The position numbers were made by a program, and so were the translations under genes. This document shows, piece after piece, positions 35,754-43,676 of a DNA stretch of 64,000 nt. This stretch comes from Myxococcus qinghaiensis (GTDB taxonomy: Bacteria; Myxococcota; Myxococcia; Myxococcales; Myxococcaceae). Location: NCBI RefSeq assembly GCF_024198215.1, contig NZ_JAKCFA010000010.1, positions 310,001-374,000 on the forward strand. Direction: 5' to 3'. Below the pieces are notes generated by a model that was not told where the DNA came from, searched no databases, and saw only the letters and a program-made list of their open reading frames with translations. Every line of letters starts with the position of its first letter. Position 1 is the first letter of the stretch.

Positions 35754-36839
35754 ATGCACAGCGCATCCGGCCAGGACAGCAGCGCGCCCTTCATTCGTTC
35801 GGTGGGTCGGGCGCTCCCGCCACATTATGCCTCGCAGGAACAGCTCATCGCGGCCTTCCGGGAGCTGTGGGCCAAACGCCACTTCAACCTGGAGCGGCTG
35901 GAGGACCTGCACCGCAACGTGCAGGTGGGAGGCCGCTACCTGGCGCTGCCCATCGACGCGTACCCGGCGCTCGTGACGTTCCAGCAGCGCAACGACGCCT
36001 GGATTCGCGAGGCCACGGCGCTCGGTGAAGTCGTGGTGCGACAGGCGCTGGAGCGGGCGGCGCTGACGCCGGAGGACGTGGACCACGTCTTCTTCGTCAC
36101 CGTGACGGGCATCGCCACGCCCAGCATCGAGGCGCGGCTGGCCAACCGGCTGCGCTTCCGAGAGGACTTCAAGCGCACGCCCATCTTCGGGCTCGGCTGC
36201 GTCGCGGGCGCGGCGGGCATGGCGCGGGCGGCGGACTACCTGCGCGCCTTCCCCACGCACACCGCGCTCGTCCTCTCCGCGGAGCTGTGCTCGCTGACGC
36301 TGCAGCGCGAGGACCTGTCCATCCCCAACATCATCGCCTCCGGCCTCTTCGGCGACGGCGCGGCCTGCGCGGTGCTCAGGGGCGCCGATGCTCCCGGCGC
36401 GAAGGGGCCCCGGGTGGTGGCCTCGCGCTCGGTGTTCTATCCGGACTCCGAGCGCATCATGGGCTGGGACGTCGTGGACTCGGGCTTCAAGGTCGTCCTG
36501 TCAGCGAAGGTGCCCCAACTGGTGAAGGACCACATCCAGCGCAACGTGGACGGCTTCCTCGCGACGCAGGGGTTGAAGCGCGGTGACATCCGTCACTGGG
36601 TGGCGCACACGGGAGGGCCCAAGGTGCTGGAGTCCTTCGAGGAGGCGCTGGAGCTGCCCAAGGACGCACTGGCGCGCTCCTGGGCGTCCTTGCGCGAAGT
36701 GGGGAATCTGTCGTCGGCCTCGGTGTTGTTCGTGTTGGGGGAGACGCTGGAGCAGGTGGCGGCGAAGCCCGGCGAGTACGGATTGATGATGGCCATGGGC
36801 CCTGGGTTCTGCGCGGAGATGGTGCTCTTGCGATGGTGA
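35754..36839 (+). CDS. Type III polyketide synthase
   Basis: 361 residues, typical of chalcone-synthase-like homodimers. The catalytic triad is intact: Cys149 (FGLGCVAGAAG), His285 (WVAHTGGPKVL) and Asn318 (VGNLSSASV). DGAACAVL and the MGPGF loop near the C-terminus also match. It extends an acyl starter with malonyl-CoA and cyclises it. With the downstream ACP and fatty acyl-AMP ligase, the starter is probably a long-chain fatty acid, giving alkylpyrones or alkylresorcinols as in other bacterial long-chain type III systems. First gene of a five-gene operon; its 3' end overlaps the next gene by 7 bp. Confidence 0.93.
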   Translation: MHSASGQDSSAPFIRSVGRALPPHYASQEQLIAAFRELWAKRHFNLERLEDLHRNVQVGGRYLALPIDAYPALVTFQQRNDAWIREATALGEVVVRQALERAALTPEDVDHVFFVTVTGIATPSIEARLANRLRFREDFKRTPIFGLGCVAGAAGMARAADYLRAFPTHTALVLSAELCSLTLQREDLSIPNIIASGLFGDGAACAVLRGADAPGAKGPRVVASRSVFYPDSERIMGWDVVDSGFKVVLSAKVPQLVKDHIQRNVDGFLATQGLKRGDIRHWVAHTGGPKVLESFEEALELPKDALARSWASLREVGNLSSASVLFVLGETLEQVAAKPGEYGLMMAMGPGFCAEMVLLRW

Positions 36840-37408
36840 CCGCCACACAGGCCGTCTTCCTGGGCTACATGGGCCTGCTCGGGGTGGAGCGCCTGGTGGA
36901 GCTGGTGCTCTCCAAGCGCAACGCCGACTGGGCCTTCGCGCGGGGCGGGGTGGAGACGGGGCAGCCCCACTACCGCTTCATGGTGGTGTTCCACACGCTC
37001 TTCCTGGTGGCGTGCCTGGCGGAGGTGTTGCTCCTGCACCGGCCCTTCCTGGGGGTGTGGAGCTGGGTGGCGCTGGGGTGCGCGGTGGCGGCGCAGGGGC
37101 TGCGCTACTGGGCCATCACCACGCTGGGCCCGCGCTGGAACTCGCGCATCATCGTCGTGCCGGACCTGCCGCCGGTGGTGGGCGGGCCGTACCGCTTCCT
37201 GCGCCATCCCAACTACGTCGCGGTGGTGCTGGAGCTGGCGAGCGTGCCGCTCATCCACGGTGCCTGGTGGACGGCCGTGTTCTTCTCGGTGGGGAACCTG
37301 GTGCTGCTCTCCGTGCGCATCCGCGCGGAGGAGGCGGCGCTGGGGGACGCGTACGCGCGCGCCTTCTCCCACCGTCCCCGTTTCCTCCCCGAGGTGCCCC
37401 GTGGCTGA
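36833..37408 (+). CDS. ICMT-like membrane methyltransferase
   Basis: 191 residues with four or five hydrophobic helices. The isoprenylcysteine carboxyl methyltransferase signature is present: GPYRFLRHPNYVAVVLE and, near the end, RIRAEEAALGDAYA. In type III PKS operons of this kind (e.g. srsB of Streptomyces) the homologue O-methylates the alkylresorcinol or pyrone product. It acts in the membrane, which suits a lipidic product. Overlaps on both sides (7 bp with the PKS, 8 bp with the ACP) imply coupled translation. Confidence 0.82.
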   Translation: MVTATQAVFLGYMGLLGVERLVELVLSKRNADWAFARGGVETGQPHYRFMVVFHTLFLVACLAEVLLLHRPFLGVWSWVALGCAVAAQGLRYWAITTLGPRWNSRIIVVPDLPPVVGGPYRFLRHPNYVAVVLELASVPLIHGAWWTAVFFSVGNLVLLSVRIRAEEAALGDAYARAFSHRPRFLPEVPRG

Positions 37409-37679
37409 ACTCGAACTGGAAGTCGTGGCGGAGATTCGTCGCATCGCCGCCGATGAGCTGGAGTGGAAGGGCGTGGTGGAGCCCCAGCACGACCTCGTCA
37501 GGGATTTGCAGCTCGACAGCCTGGGGCTGACGGTGCTGGCGGTGGGGCTGGAGAACCGCTTCCGCATCCGCCTGTCGGAGGAGGACGCGCAGGGGGTGCG
37601 CACGGTGTCGGACCTGGCGAAGCTGGTGGTGCGCCGGGTCGCCTCGACGGCGCGCCCGCCCACGGAGGTCCGCTCGTGA
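37401..37679 (+). CDS. Acyl carrier protein
   Basis: 92 residues from a GTG at 37401, inside the end of the methyltransferase gene. The helix-II motif LQLDSLGLTVLAVGL puts the phosphopantetheine Ser at 40 (DSLGLT). It has longer N- and C-terminal arms than a fatty-acid ACP. It most likely receives the acyl group activated by the FAAL directly downstream (GTGA overlap) and hands it to the PKS. Cytoplasmic. Confidence 0.88.
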   Translation: MAELELEVVAEIRRIAADELEWKGVVEPQHDLVRDLQLDSLGLTVLAVGLENRFRIRLSEEDAQGVRTVSDLAKLVVRRVASTARPPTEVRS

Positions 37680-39436
37680 GGGGGCCCACGCTGCCGAAGG
37701 TTCGCTTCCCCACGGTGAACGCGATGCTCGCGGCCGCCGGGCAGACGCCCTTCAAGCTGACGTTCGTCGACGCGGCCGAGCGCGAGGAGTCGCTGCCCTG
37801 GGGCGACGTGTACCGCCGCGCGCGGCGCACGGCCGCGGGGCTTTCGCGGCTGGGCGTGCGCGAGGGGGAGCGGGTGGCGTTGCTCCTGCCCACCTCGCCG
37901 GGCTTCATGGATGCCTTCTTCGGGACGCTGCTCGCGGGCGCGGTGCCGGTGCCGCTGTATCCGCCCGTGCGGCTGGGGCGCCTGGAGGAGTACCACCGTG
38001 CCACCGCGCGGATGCTCCAGGTGACGGGGGCAAGCCTCGTCCTGACAGACTCGCGCGTGAGGCTGCTGTTGGGGCCCAGCGTGGAGAGGTCCCGTCCTCG
38101 CCTGGGCTGCCACACCGTGGAGGAGGTGTCGCGAGGCGATGACGAGCGCGAGGTGGCGGTGGGCCCGGCGGCGCTGGGCCTCATCCAGTTCTCCTCCGGC
38201 TCCACGGTGGACCCGAAGCCGGTGGCGCTGACGCAGGGGGCGCTGTTGTCGCAGGTGATGGCGCTGGAGGTGGCGATGCCGCTGCCACCGGAGACCGACA
38301 CGCCGCGCGTAGGGGTGAGCTGGCTGCCGCTGTACCACGACATGGGGCTCATCGGCTGTCTGCTGTCGGCGCTGCACTACCCCGGGCACCTGGTGCTGAT
38401 TCCGCCGGAGGTCTTCCTGGCGAGGCCGGCGCTGTGGCTGCGCGCGCTGTCGCGGCACCGGGGCTTCATCTCCCCCGCGCCGAACTTCGCCTATGGCCTG
38501 TGCTTGAAGCGGGTGAAGGACGCGGAGATGGAGGGTGTGGACCTGTCGTCGTGGAAGCACGCGCTCAACGGCGCGGAGCCGGTGTCGGCGGAGACGCTGC
38601 GGCGCTTCGCGGAGCGCTTCGAGCGCTGGGGCTTCTCTCCGAGGGCGCTGCGGCCGGTGTACGGGCTGTCGGAGGCGTCGCTCGCGGTGACCTTCCCGCC
38701 GGACGGCCGGGGGCCGCGCTCGATGGGCGTGGACCCGACGGTGCTGGCGTGTGAGGGGCGGGTGGCGGAGGGCTCGCGACAGTTGGTGAGCGTGGGCTCG
38801 CCGGTGGCGGGCTTCGAGGTGGAGGTGCGCGACGCGCAAGGCGCCGTGCTTCCGGACAACCGCGTGGGGGCTGTCTTCACGCGAGGCCCCTCGTTGATGG
38901 AGAGCTACTTCGGTGACGCGCTCGCCACGCGGCGCGCGCTGACGCTGGACGGCTGGCTGGACACGGGAGACCAGGGCTTCATCGCGGATGGCGAGCTGTA
39001 CCTGACGGGTCGCGCGAAGGACGTGGTCATCATCCGGGGCGCCAACCACGCGCCGCAGTCCTTCGAGGAGCCGCTCCAGGCGGTGGAGGGCGTGCGCACG
39101 GGCTGCGCGGTGGCCTTGGGCTTCACGCCCGAGGGCGGCCAGGACGAGGCGCTGCTCATCCTCGCGGAGCGCGGCGGCGAGGAGGAGGCGGCGGACGTCG
39201 AGGAGCGCATCCGCGCGGCGGTGGTGGAGGCCACGGGTGTGAGGCCCCACACGGTGAAGCTGCTGGAGCCGGGGACGCTGCCCCGGACGTCGAGCGGCAA
39301 GCTGCGCCGGGGCGAGGCGCTGCGTCGCTACCTGGCCGAAGAGCTGACGCCGCCCAAGAAGGTGGGCATGGTGGGCATGGCGGTGGAGATGGCGCGCAGC
39401 GCGCTGGCCATGGCTCGGGCGGAGCACGAGACGTGA
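37676..39436 (+). CDS. Fatty acyl-AMP ligase (FAAL)
   Basis: 586 residues from a GTG at 37676 overlapping the ACP stop, with GGAGG upstream. ANL-fold motifs: LIQFSSGSTVDPKPV (P-loop), SWLPLYHDMGLIG (FAAL signature), LNGAEPVS, YGLSEASLAVTF, LDGWLDTGDQGFI, LTGRAKDVVIIRGANHAP and RTSSGKLRR (catalytic Lys). The DMGLIG motif and ACP partner favour an acyl-adenylate/ACP ligase over an acyl-CoA synthetase. It should load the fatty starter. The last 22 codons fall in the first copy of a 77-bp tandem repeat. Confidence 0.9.
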   Translation: MRGPTLPKVRFPTVNAMLAAAGQTPFKLTFVDAAEREESLPWGDVYRRARRTAAGLSRLGVREGERVALLLPTSPGFMDAFFGTLLAGAVPVPLYPPVRLGRLEEYHRATARMLQVTGASLVLTDSRVRLLLGPSVERSRPRLGCHTVEEVSRGDDEREVAVGPAALGLIQFSSGSTVDPKPVALTQGALLSQVMALEVAMPLPPETDTPRVGVSWLPLYHDMGLIGCLLSALHYPGHLVLIPPEVFLARPALWLRALSRHRGFISPAPNFAYGLCLKRVKDAEMEGVDLSSWKHALNGAEPVSAETLRRFAERFERWGFSPRALRPVYGLSEASLAVTFPPDGRGPRSMGVDPTVLACEGRVAEGSRQLVSVGSPVAGFEVEVRDAQGAVLPDNRVGAVFTRGPSLMESYFGDALATRRALTLDGWLDTGDQGFIADGELYLTGRAKDVVIIRGANHAPQSFEEPLQAVEGVRTGCAVALGFTPEGGQDEALLILAERGGEEEAADVEERIRAAVVEATGVRPHTVKLLEPGTLPRTSSGKLRRGEALRRYLAEELTPPKKVGMVGMAVEMARSALAMARAEHET

Positions 39437-39513
39437 GCCGGTGCATGGTGGACATGGCGGTGGAGATGGAGCGCGGCGCGCTGGCCATGGCTCATGCGGA
39501 GCGCGAGACGTGA
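39433..39513 (+). CDS. 26-codon mini-ORF 1 between FAAL and oxidoreductase
   Basis: GTG at 39433 overlaps the FAAL stop (GTGA). The 26 codons (MSRCMVDMAVEM..., ending HAERET) copy the FAAL C-terminus after a three-residue lead. The TGA overlaps the GTG of the second mini-ORF. It is probably a relic of duplication that keeps ribosomes moving by stop/start coupling. No independent function is visible. Confidence 0.4.
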   Translation: MSRCMVDMAVEMERGALAMAHAERET

Positions 39514-39590
39514 GACGGTGCATGGTGGACATGGCGGTGGAGATGGAGCGCGGCGCGCTGGCCATGGCCGGAGCGGAGCACGCGACGTGA
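39510..39590 (+). CDS. 26-codon mini-ORF 2 between FAAL and oxidoreductase
   Basis: GTG at 39510, 26 codons (MRRCMVDMAVEM..., ending GAEHAT), TGA at 39588-39590 overlapping the oxidoreductase GTG at 39587. The first residues MRR are shared with the oxidoreductase start MRRYDV, showing that the unit includes the downstream start codon region. It forms the second link of a four-member GTGA chain. Confidence 0.4.
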   Translation: MRRCMVDMAVEMERGALAMAGAEHAT

Positions 39591-40684
39591 GACGGTATGA
39601 CGTGGCCGTGGTGGGCGGAGGGCCGGCGGGACTGGCGGTGGCCATCCACACCACGGTGCGCGGGCTGAACACCGTCGTCCTGGAGCGCGCGACGCTGCCC
39701 GCGGACAAGGCCTGCGGCGAGGGGTTGATGCCCTCCGGGCTCGCGGCGCTGGAGCGTCTGGGCGCGCTGGCGTACCTGGACCGCGCGGAGAGTTCGCCCT
39801 TCGTGGGCATCCGCTACGTGCAGGAGGACGGCAGCACCGCGGAGGGCCTGCTGCCGGGCCCCGGAGGACTGGGCGTGCGGCGCGTGGCGCTCGCGTCGGC
39901 GCTGGTGGCGCGGGCCCGGGACGTGGGCGTGGAGCTGCGCGAGCGCACGCAGGTGCTGTCGCATCGGCGCGGGCACGACGGGGTGACGCTGGAGACGGCG
40001 GAGGGGCCCGTGGAGGCGCGGATGCTGGTGGCCGCGGACGGGCTGGCCTCGCCGCTGCGGCGCGCGGAGGGGCTGGAGGTGGACACGGAGTGGCCTCGAC
40101 GCTTCGGGCTGCGCAGGCACTTCCAACTGGCCCCATGGACGCCCTATGTCGAAGTGCACTTCGCCGATGGCGTGGAGGCATACGTGACGCCCGCCGGCGC
40201 GCGCCGCGTGGGCCTGGCCTTCCTGTGGGAAGACGGCGGAGTCGAAGGACGCGTGGGCTTCGACGCGCTGCTCGCGCGCTTCCCCCGACTCCAGGAGCGG
40301 CTGCTCATCGCGGCGCCGGACTCGCAGGTGCGCGGCGCGGGGCCGCTGGCCCGGGTGGCGCGGGTGCGCGTGGCGGACCGCTTCGCGCTGGTGGGGGACG
40401 CCGCGGGCTACGTGGACGCGCTGACGGGCGAGGGCCTGTCGCTGGCCTTCGCGTGCGCGGAGTCGCTGGGGACGCTGCTGCCGGACGCGCTGACGAAGGG
40501 CGCGACGAGTCAGGTGCTGCGCCCCTACGAGCAGCGCTTCCAGCAGGTGTTCCGCAAGTACGCCTGGGCCACGCGCGCGCTGCTCATGCTGGCGCGAAGG
40601 CCCGGGCTGCGGCGCCCCATCGTCCGGCTGCTGGGGCGAAACCCCTGGATGTTCGAGAAGATCCTCCACGCCGTCGTGGCGTGA
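39587..40684 (+). CDS. FAD-dependent oxidoreductase of the type III PKS operon
   Basis: 365 residues from a GTG at 39587. FAD-binding VAVVGGGPAGLAVAI (GxGxxG), VLERATLPADKACGEGLMPS (typical of geranylgeranyl-reductase/CbrA-like flavoproteins), VAADGLASPLRR and FALVGDAAGYVDALTGEGL. In the srs operon the flavoprotein hydroxylates the methylated alkylresorcinol to a quinol; a similar tailoring step is likely here. Last gene of the operon; a TetR gene is convergent 6 bp away. Confidence 0.85.
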   Translation: MRRYDVAVVGGGPAGLAVAIHTTVRGLNTVVLERATLPADKACGEGLMPSGLAALERLGALAYLDRAESSPFVGIRYVQEDGSTAEGLLPGPGGLGVRRVALASALVARARDVGVELRERTQVLSHRRGHDGVTLETAEGPVEARMLVAADGLASPLRRAEGLEVDTEWPRRFGLRRHFQLAPWTPYVEVHFADGVEAYVTPAGARRVGLAFLWEDGGVEGRVGFDALLARFPRLQERLLIAAPDSQVRGAGPLARVARVRVADRFALVGDAAGYVDALTGEGLSLAFACAESLGTLLPDALTKGATSQVLRPYEQRFQQVFRKYAWATRALLMLARRPGLRRPIVRLLGRNPWMFEKILHAVVA

Positions 40685-40690
40685 CGGGCG

Positions 40691-41332
40691 CTACTTCGCC
40701 ATCACCCACCCGACGAACAGCTCCGTGGAGCGCTCCAGCAGCGGCTCGATGGAGTCACTCCGGGACTTCTTGCGCAGCGGCCCCTCGTTCCACAGCGCCG
40801 CCAGGCCGTGCACCCAGGCCCAGATGGTGAAGGCCAGCGTGTCCATGTCCACCTTGTCGCCCGTGGCCTCCTTCGCCTCCTGGGCCAGCGCCTGGAGCCG
40901 CCCGTAGGCGCGCATGCCCTCGGTGTGCAGGCTCGCGTACTTCTCCTCGTCGCTCCACTCGGGTCGGAACATGACGCGGTAGTGCGCGGGGTGCTCCACG
41001 GCGAAGCGCACGTAGCACCGGGCGAGCGCTCGCAGCTGGCTGTCGGTGCGAGGAGCCCGGATGCTCGACAGCGCCTCGTCCATCCGCTGGTTGAGCGCCC
41101 GGTAGCCCTCTTCCGCCACCGCCGCCAGGAGCGCATCCTTGTCCCGGAAGTGGTGGTAGGGCGCCGCCGCCGTGACTCCGGCCCGCCGGGCGACTTCGCG
41201 CAGCGACACCGCGCCCACGTCCTCCGTCGCGATGAGCTTCAACGTCGCGTCCACCAGGGCCTGGCGCAGGTCCCCATGGTGGTAGGCCCGCCGTCGCGGC
41301 GCGGCCGGCTTCTTCACGCCCCGGGTCGTCAT
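40691..41332 (-). CDS. TetR/AcrR-family regulator
   Basis: 213 residues. N-terminal helix-turn-helix: LREVARRAGVTAAAPYHHFRDKDALLAAVAEEG. The C-terminal ligand domain contains FTIWAWVHGLAAL, the WHG motif of one TetR subfamily. The N-terminus is basic (TTRGVKKPAAPRRR). It is divergent from the SDR gene, with inverted repeats in the shared 89-bp gap, so it most likely represses that gene and itself. It could also affect the convergent PKS operon, but no site is seen there. Confidence 0.88.
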   Translation of the reverse strand: MTTRGVKKPAAPRRRAYHHGDLRQALVDATLKLIATEDVGAVSLREVARRAGVTAAAPYHHFRDKDALLAAVAEEGYRALNQRMDEALSSIRAPRTDSQLRALARCYVRFAVEHPAHYRVMFRPEWSDEEKYASLHTEGMRAYGRLQALAQEAKEATGDKVDMDTLAFTIWAWVHGLAALWNEGPLRKKSRSDSIEPLLERSTELFVGWVMAK

Positions 41333-41362
41333 CGCCCCTGCTCCCTTCCTGCGTCGTTCATC

Positions 41363-41391
41363 TTGACACCGTTAAGACCGACTCTTATCTG
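41363..41391 (+). promoter_or_regulatory. Sigma-70 promoter of the SDR gene
   Basis: Perfect TTGACA (41363-41368), 17-bp spacer, TATCTG (41386-41391). Initiation near 41398 would leave a short leader with GGAGG before the ATG at 41422. The spacer holds the palindrome TAAGA-CCGAC-TCTTA. Confidence 0.6.
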
Positions 41392-41399
41392 AGCGGTGT
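41366..41399. promoter_or_regulatory. Candidate TetR operator
   Basis: Outer arms ACACCG (41366-41371) and CGGTGT (41394-41399), and an inner perfect 15-bp site TAAGA-N5-TCTTA (41373-41387). Both overlap the SDR promoter, as expected for a repressor site. Confidence 0.5.
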
Positions 41400-41421
41400 T
41401 CATATTGACTGGAGGCGCGGG

Positions 41422-42465
41422 ATGCGCGCATTCGTGACGGGAAGCACGGGCCTGTTGGGGACCAACGTGGTGCGGGCGCTGGTGGCCGGAGGGCACACGG
41501 TGCGGGCGCTGGCCCGCTCGCCGTCGAAGGCGCGCAAGGTGCTGGGGGGCCTTGCGGGAGTGGAGGTGGTGGAAGGGGACATGCAGGACGTGAAGGGCTT
41601 CGCGGCCGGGCTGGAAGGGTGTGACGTGGTCATCCACACGGCGGCCTATTTCCGCGAATACTACGCGGCCGGCGACCACTGGCCGAAGCTGTATGCCATC
41701 AACGTGAAGGCCACGGTGGAGCTGGCCGAGGAGGCGCACCGGCGCGGGGTGAAGCGCTTCGTGGACATCAGCTCGTCGGGGACGGTGGGGACCAAGCCGG
41801 ACGGCTCGGCCGGGGATGAGCAGACGCCGCCCGCGCCCGTGGGCTCCGCCAACCTGTACTTCAAGAGCAAGGTGGAGTCGGAGCGGGAGCTGAATGCCTT
41901 CGGCGCGCGCTCGGGCATGGAGGTGGTCTACGTCCTGCCGGGGTGGATGTTCGGGCCCTGGGACTCGGGCCCCACGGGCGCGGGCCAGTTCGTGCTGGAT
42001 TTCCTCGCGGGGAAGATGCCGGCGCTGCTCGACGGAGGCGGGTCGCTGGTGGATGCGCGCGACGTGGCCCAGGCCACGGTGGTGGCGGCCGAGAAGGGCC
42101 GTGCGGGCGAGCGGTACCTGGTGGGCGGCGAGTTCGTGGACCTGTCCACCCTCTCCCAGACGCTGGAGCGGGTGACAGGGGTGAAGGGGCCGCGCCGGAC
42201 GCTGCCGCATGCGCTGGCGGTGGCCATGGGGGTGGCGGGGCAGACGTGGGCCCGGCTGACGGGAGGAGAGACGTCGCTGACGGTGGAGGGCGTGCGCACC
42301 ATGCACGCGAAGCTTCGCGTGGATTCGACGAAGGCGCGGCGGGAGCTGGGGGCGTCGTTCCGTCCGTTGGAGGAGACGCTGCGGGACACGGTGGCGTGGC
42401 TGCGCGAGCACAAGCTCGGAGCGGCGCCCGTCGCCAAGAAGTCCCAGGTCGCCACGTCCCCCTGA
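41422..42465 (+). CDS. Extended SDR (NAD-dependent epimerase/DFR-like)
   Basis: 347 residues. Rossmann opening MRAFVTGSTGLLGTNVV (TGxxGxxG), the VIHTAA strand, active-site Ser in VDISSSGTVG and the Tyr/Lys pair in YFKSKVESE. The general plan matches dihydroflavonol-4-reductase-like and hopanoid-associated epimerases. The substrate is unknown. Repressed probably by the divergent TetR. A C-terminal hydrophobic segment (HALAVAMGVAGQTWARL) could associate with membrane. Confidence 0.85.
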   Translation: MRAFVTGSTGLLGTNVVRALVAGGHTVRALARSPSKARKVLGGLAGVEVVEGDMQDVKGFAAGLEGCDVVIHTAAYFREYYAAGDHWPKLYAINVKATVELAEEAHRRGVKRFVDISSSGTVGTKPDGSAGDEQTPPAPVGSANLYFKSKVESERELNAFGARSGMEVVYVLPGWMFGPWDSGPTGAGQFVLDFLAGKMPALLDGGGSLVDARDVAQATVVAAEKGRAGERYLVGGEFVDLSTLSQTLERVTGVKGPRRTLPHALAVAMGVAGQTWARLTGGETSLTVEGVRTMHAKLRVDSTKARRELGASFRPLEETLRDTVAWLREHKLGAAPVAKKSQVATSP

Positions 42466-42561
42466 AGAGTCCTGCGCGTCGTGCCCCCTGCCGTTACGAT
42501 GGGTCCCCAGCCGCGCCCTGGCCGGAGGGTGCGTGTGTCGCCTCGATGGAGCATCGTCGCC

Positions 42562-43671
42562 ATGCCTCTGGACCGCCAGTCCCCCACCTCGACGGTTCTG
42601 TTCCTGTTGCTGTGCGCGCCGCTGCTCGGTGGCTGCGTCTTCGCGGGCCCCAGTCACCAGGGGCCTCCGCTGGCGCACTTCGACGGAGAGAAGTTCCACA
42701 ACATCGGGGATGCGCCGGAGCTGAAGGCGACGGCACTGGTGGAGGCGGCGCTGAAGGAGCCTCGCGGCGCGTGGCGGGAGTACGAGGAGCTGACGCCGGG
42801 CAGGCCCCCTCCGGAGCGGGTGGGGCCGGGCAGGCTGAAGGTGACGCTCATCAACCACGCCACGGTGCTGCTCCAGGCGGATGGGGTGAATGTGCTGACG
42901 GACCCCATCTACTCGGACCGGCCCAGCCCGGTGCCCTTCGTGGGGCCCAAGCGCGTGCATCCGCCGGGCATCCGCTTCGAGGACCTGCCGCCCATCCACG
43001 TGGTGGTGGTGAGCCACAACCACTATGACCACATGGACCTGCCCACGCTGCGCAGGCTGGAGGAGGCGCACCATCCGCGCTTCATCGTCGGCCTGGGCAA
43101 CAAGGCGCTGCTGAAGGGCGAGGGCTTCCAGAACGTGGAGGAGCTGGACTGGTGGCAGTCCACGGACGTGACGCCGGAGGTGAAGGTGACGGCGGTGCCC
43201 GCGCAGCACCGCTCCAACCGGGGGCTCACGGACCTGTCGGAGACGCTGTGGGCGGGCTACGTCGTCTCCACCACGGGAGGGCCGGTGCTCTTCGCGGGGG
43301 ACACGGGCTTCGGGCCGCACTTCTCCATGGTGGCCGCGCGCTTCGGGCCCATGCGGCTGTCGGTGCTGCCGATTGGTGCGTTCCGTCCGCGCATCATCCA
43401 CACGGTGCACATGGGGCCGCGCGAGGCCCTGGATGCGCACAAGGTGCTGAGCTCCTCCACGTCCGTGGCCATGCACCACAACACCTTCCCCATGGCCTTC
43501 GACGGGCAGGACGAGGCGAAGTTCCTGCTGCTGCGACTGCTCGCGCGTGAAGAGGTGCGCCCGCGCTTCTGGGCGCTCGGCTTTGGCGAGGGACGCTATG
43601 TGGAGCCGTTGCCAGAGACGGCCGCCGCCCTGGCGGGGCTCTGCCACCAGGACACGGTGGCCGTCGATTAG
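42562..43671 (+). CDS. MBL-fold hydrolase, NAPE-PLD-like lipoprotein
   Basis: 369 residues from the ATG at 42562; the longer frame adds 27 unlikely residues. The lipoprotein signal ends LLGGC. Metallo-beta-lactamase residues: VVSHNHYDHMD (HxHxDH), AQHRS, FAGDTGF (metal Asp) and the final MHHNTFP His. The order and the opening INHATVLLQ...DPIYS place it with NAPE-phospholipase D/UlaG-like enzymes, so a membrane phospholipid substrate is plausible. It lies 96 bp after the SDR gene. Confidence 0.82.
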   Translation: MPLDRQSPTSTVLFLLLCAPLLGGCVFAGPSHQGPPLAHFDGEKFHNIGDAPELKATALVEAALKEPRGAWREYEELTPGRPPPERVGPGRLKVTLINHATVLLQADGVNVLTDPIYSDRPSPVPFVGPKRVHPPGIRFEDLPPIHVVVVSHNHYDHMDLPTLRRLEEAHHPRFIVGLGNKALLKGEGFQNVEELDWWQSTDVTPEVKVTAVPAQHRSNRGLTDLSETLWAGYVVSTTGGPVLFAGDTGFGPHFSMVAARFGPMRLSVLPIGAFRPRIIHTVHMGPREALDAHKVLSSSTSVAMHHNTFPMAFDGQDEAKFLLLRLLAREEVRPRFWALGFGEGRYVEPLPETAAALAGLCHQDTVAVD

Positions 43672-43676
43672 TCACG

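Larger units (their letters stand above)
39368..39598 (+). repeat. 77-bp tandem triplication at the FAAL/oxidoreductase junction
   Basis: Three consecutive copies start at 39368, 39445 and 39522 (exact period 77). Each holds a MV(G/D)MAVEM-coding stretch, ALAMA, and an ACGTGA stop/start overlap. Copies 2 and 3 are nearly identical, and copy 1, inside the FAAL gene, is more diverged. 77 is 2 modulo 3, so each copy shifts frame yet keeps the GTGA overlap working. Confidence 0.93.

Noticed and set aside
39368..39598. Repeat array considered as CRISPR
   Set aside because: The 77-bp units are contiguous without spacers and are partly coding. The same holds for the 62- and 64-bp arrays. No cas genes are present.
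36593..40669. A 1358-residue open frame on the minus strand
   Set aside because: It is the antisense shadow of the type III PKS operon, whose plus-strand proteins have complete catalytic motifs. Long antisense frames are expected in DNA with very high third-position GC.
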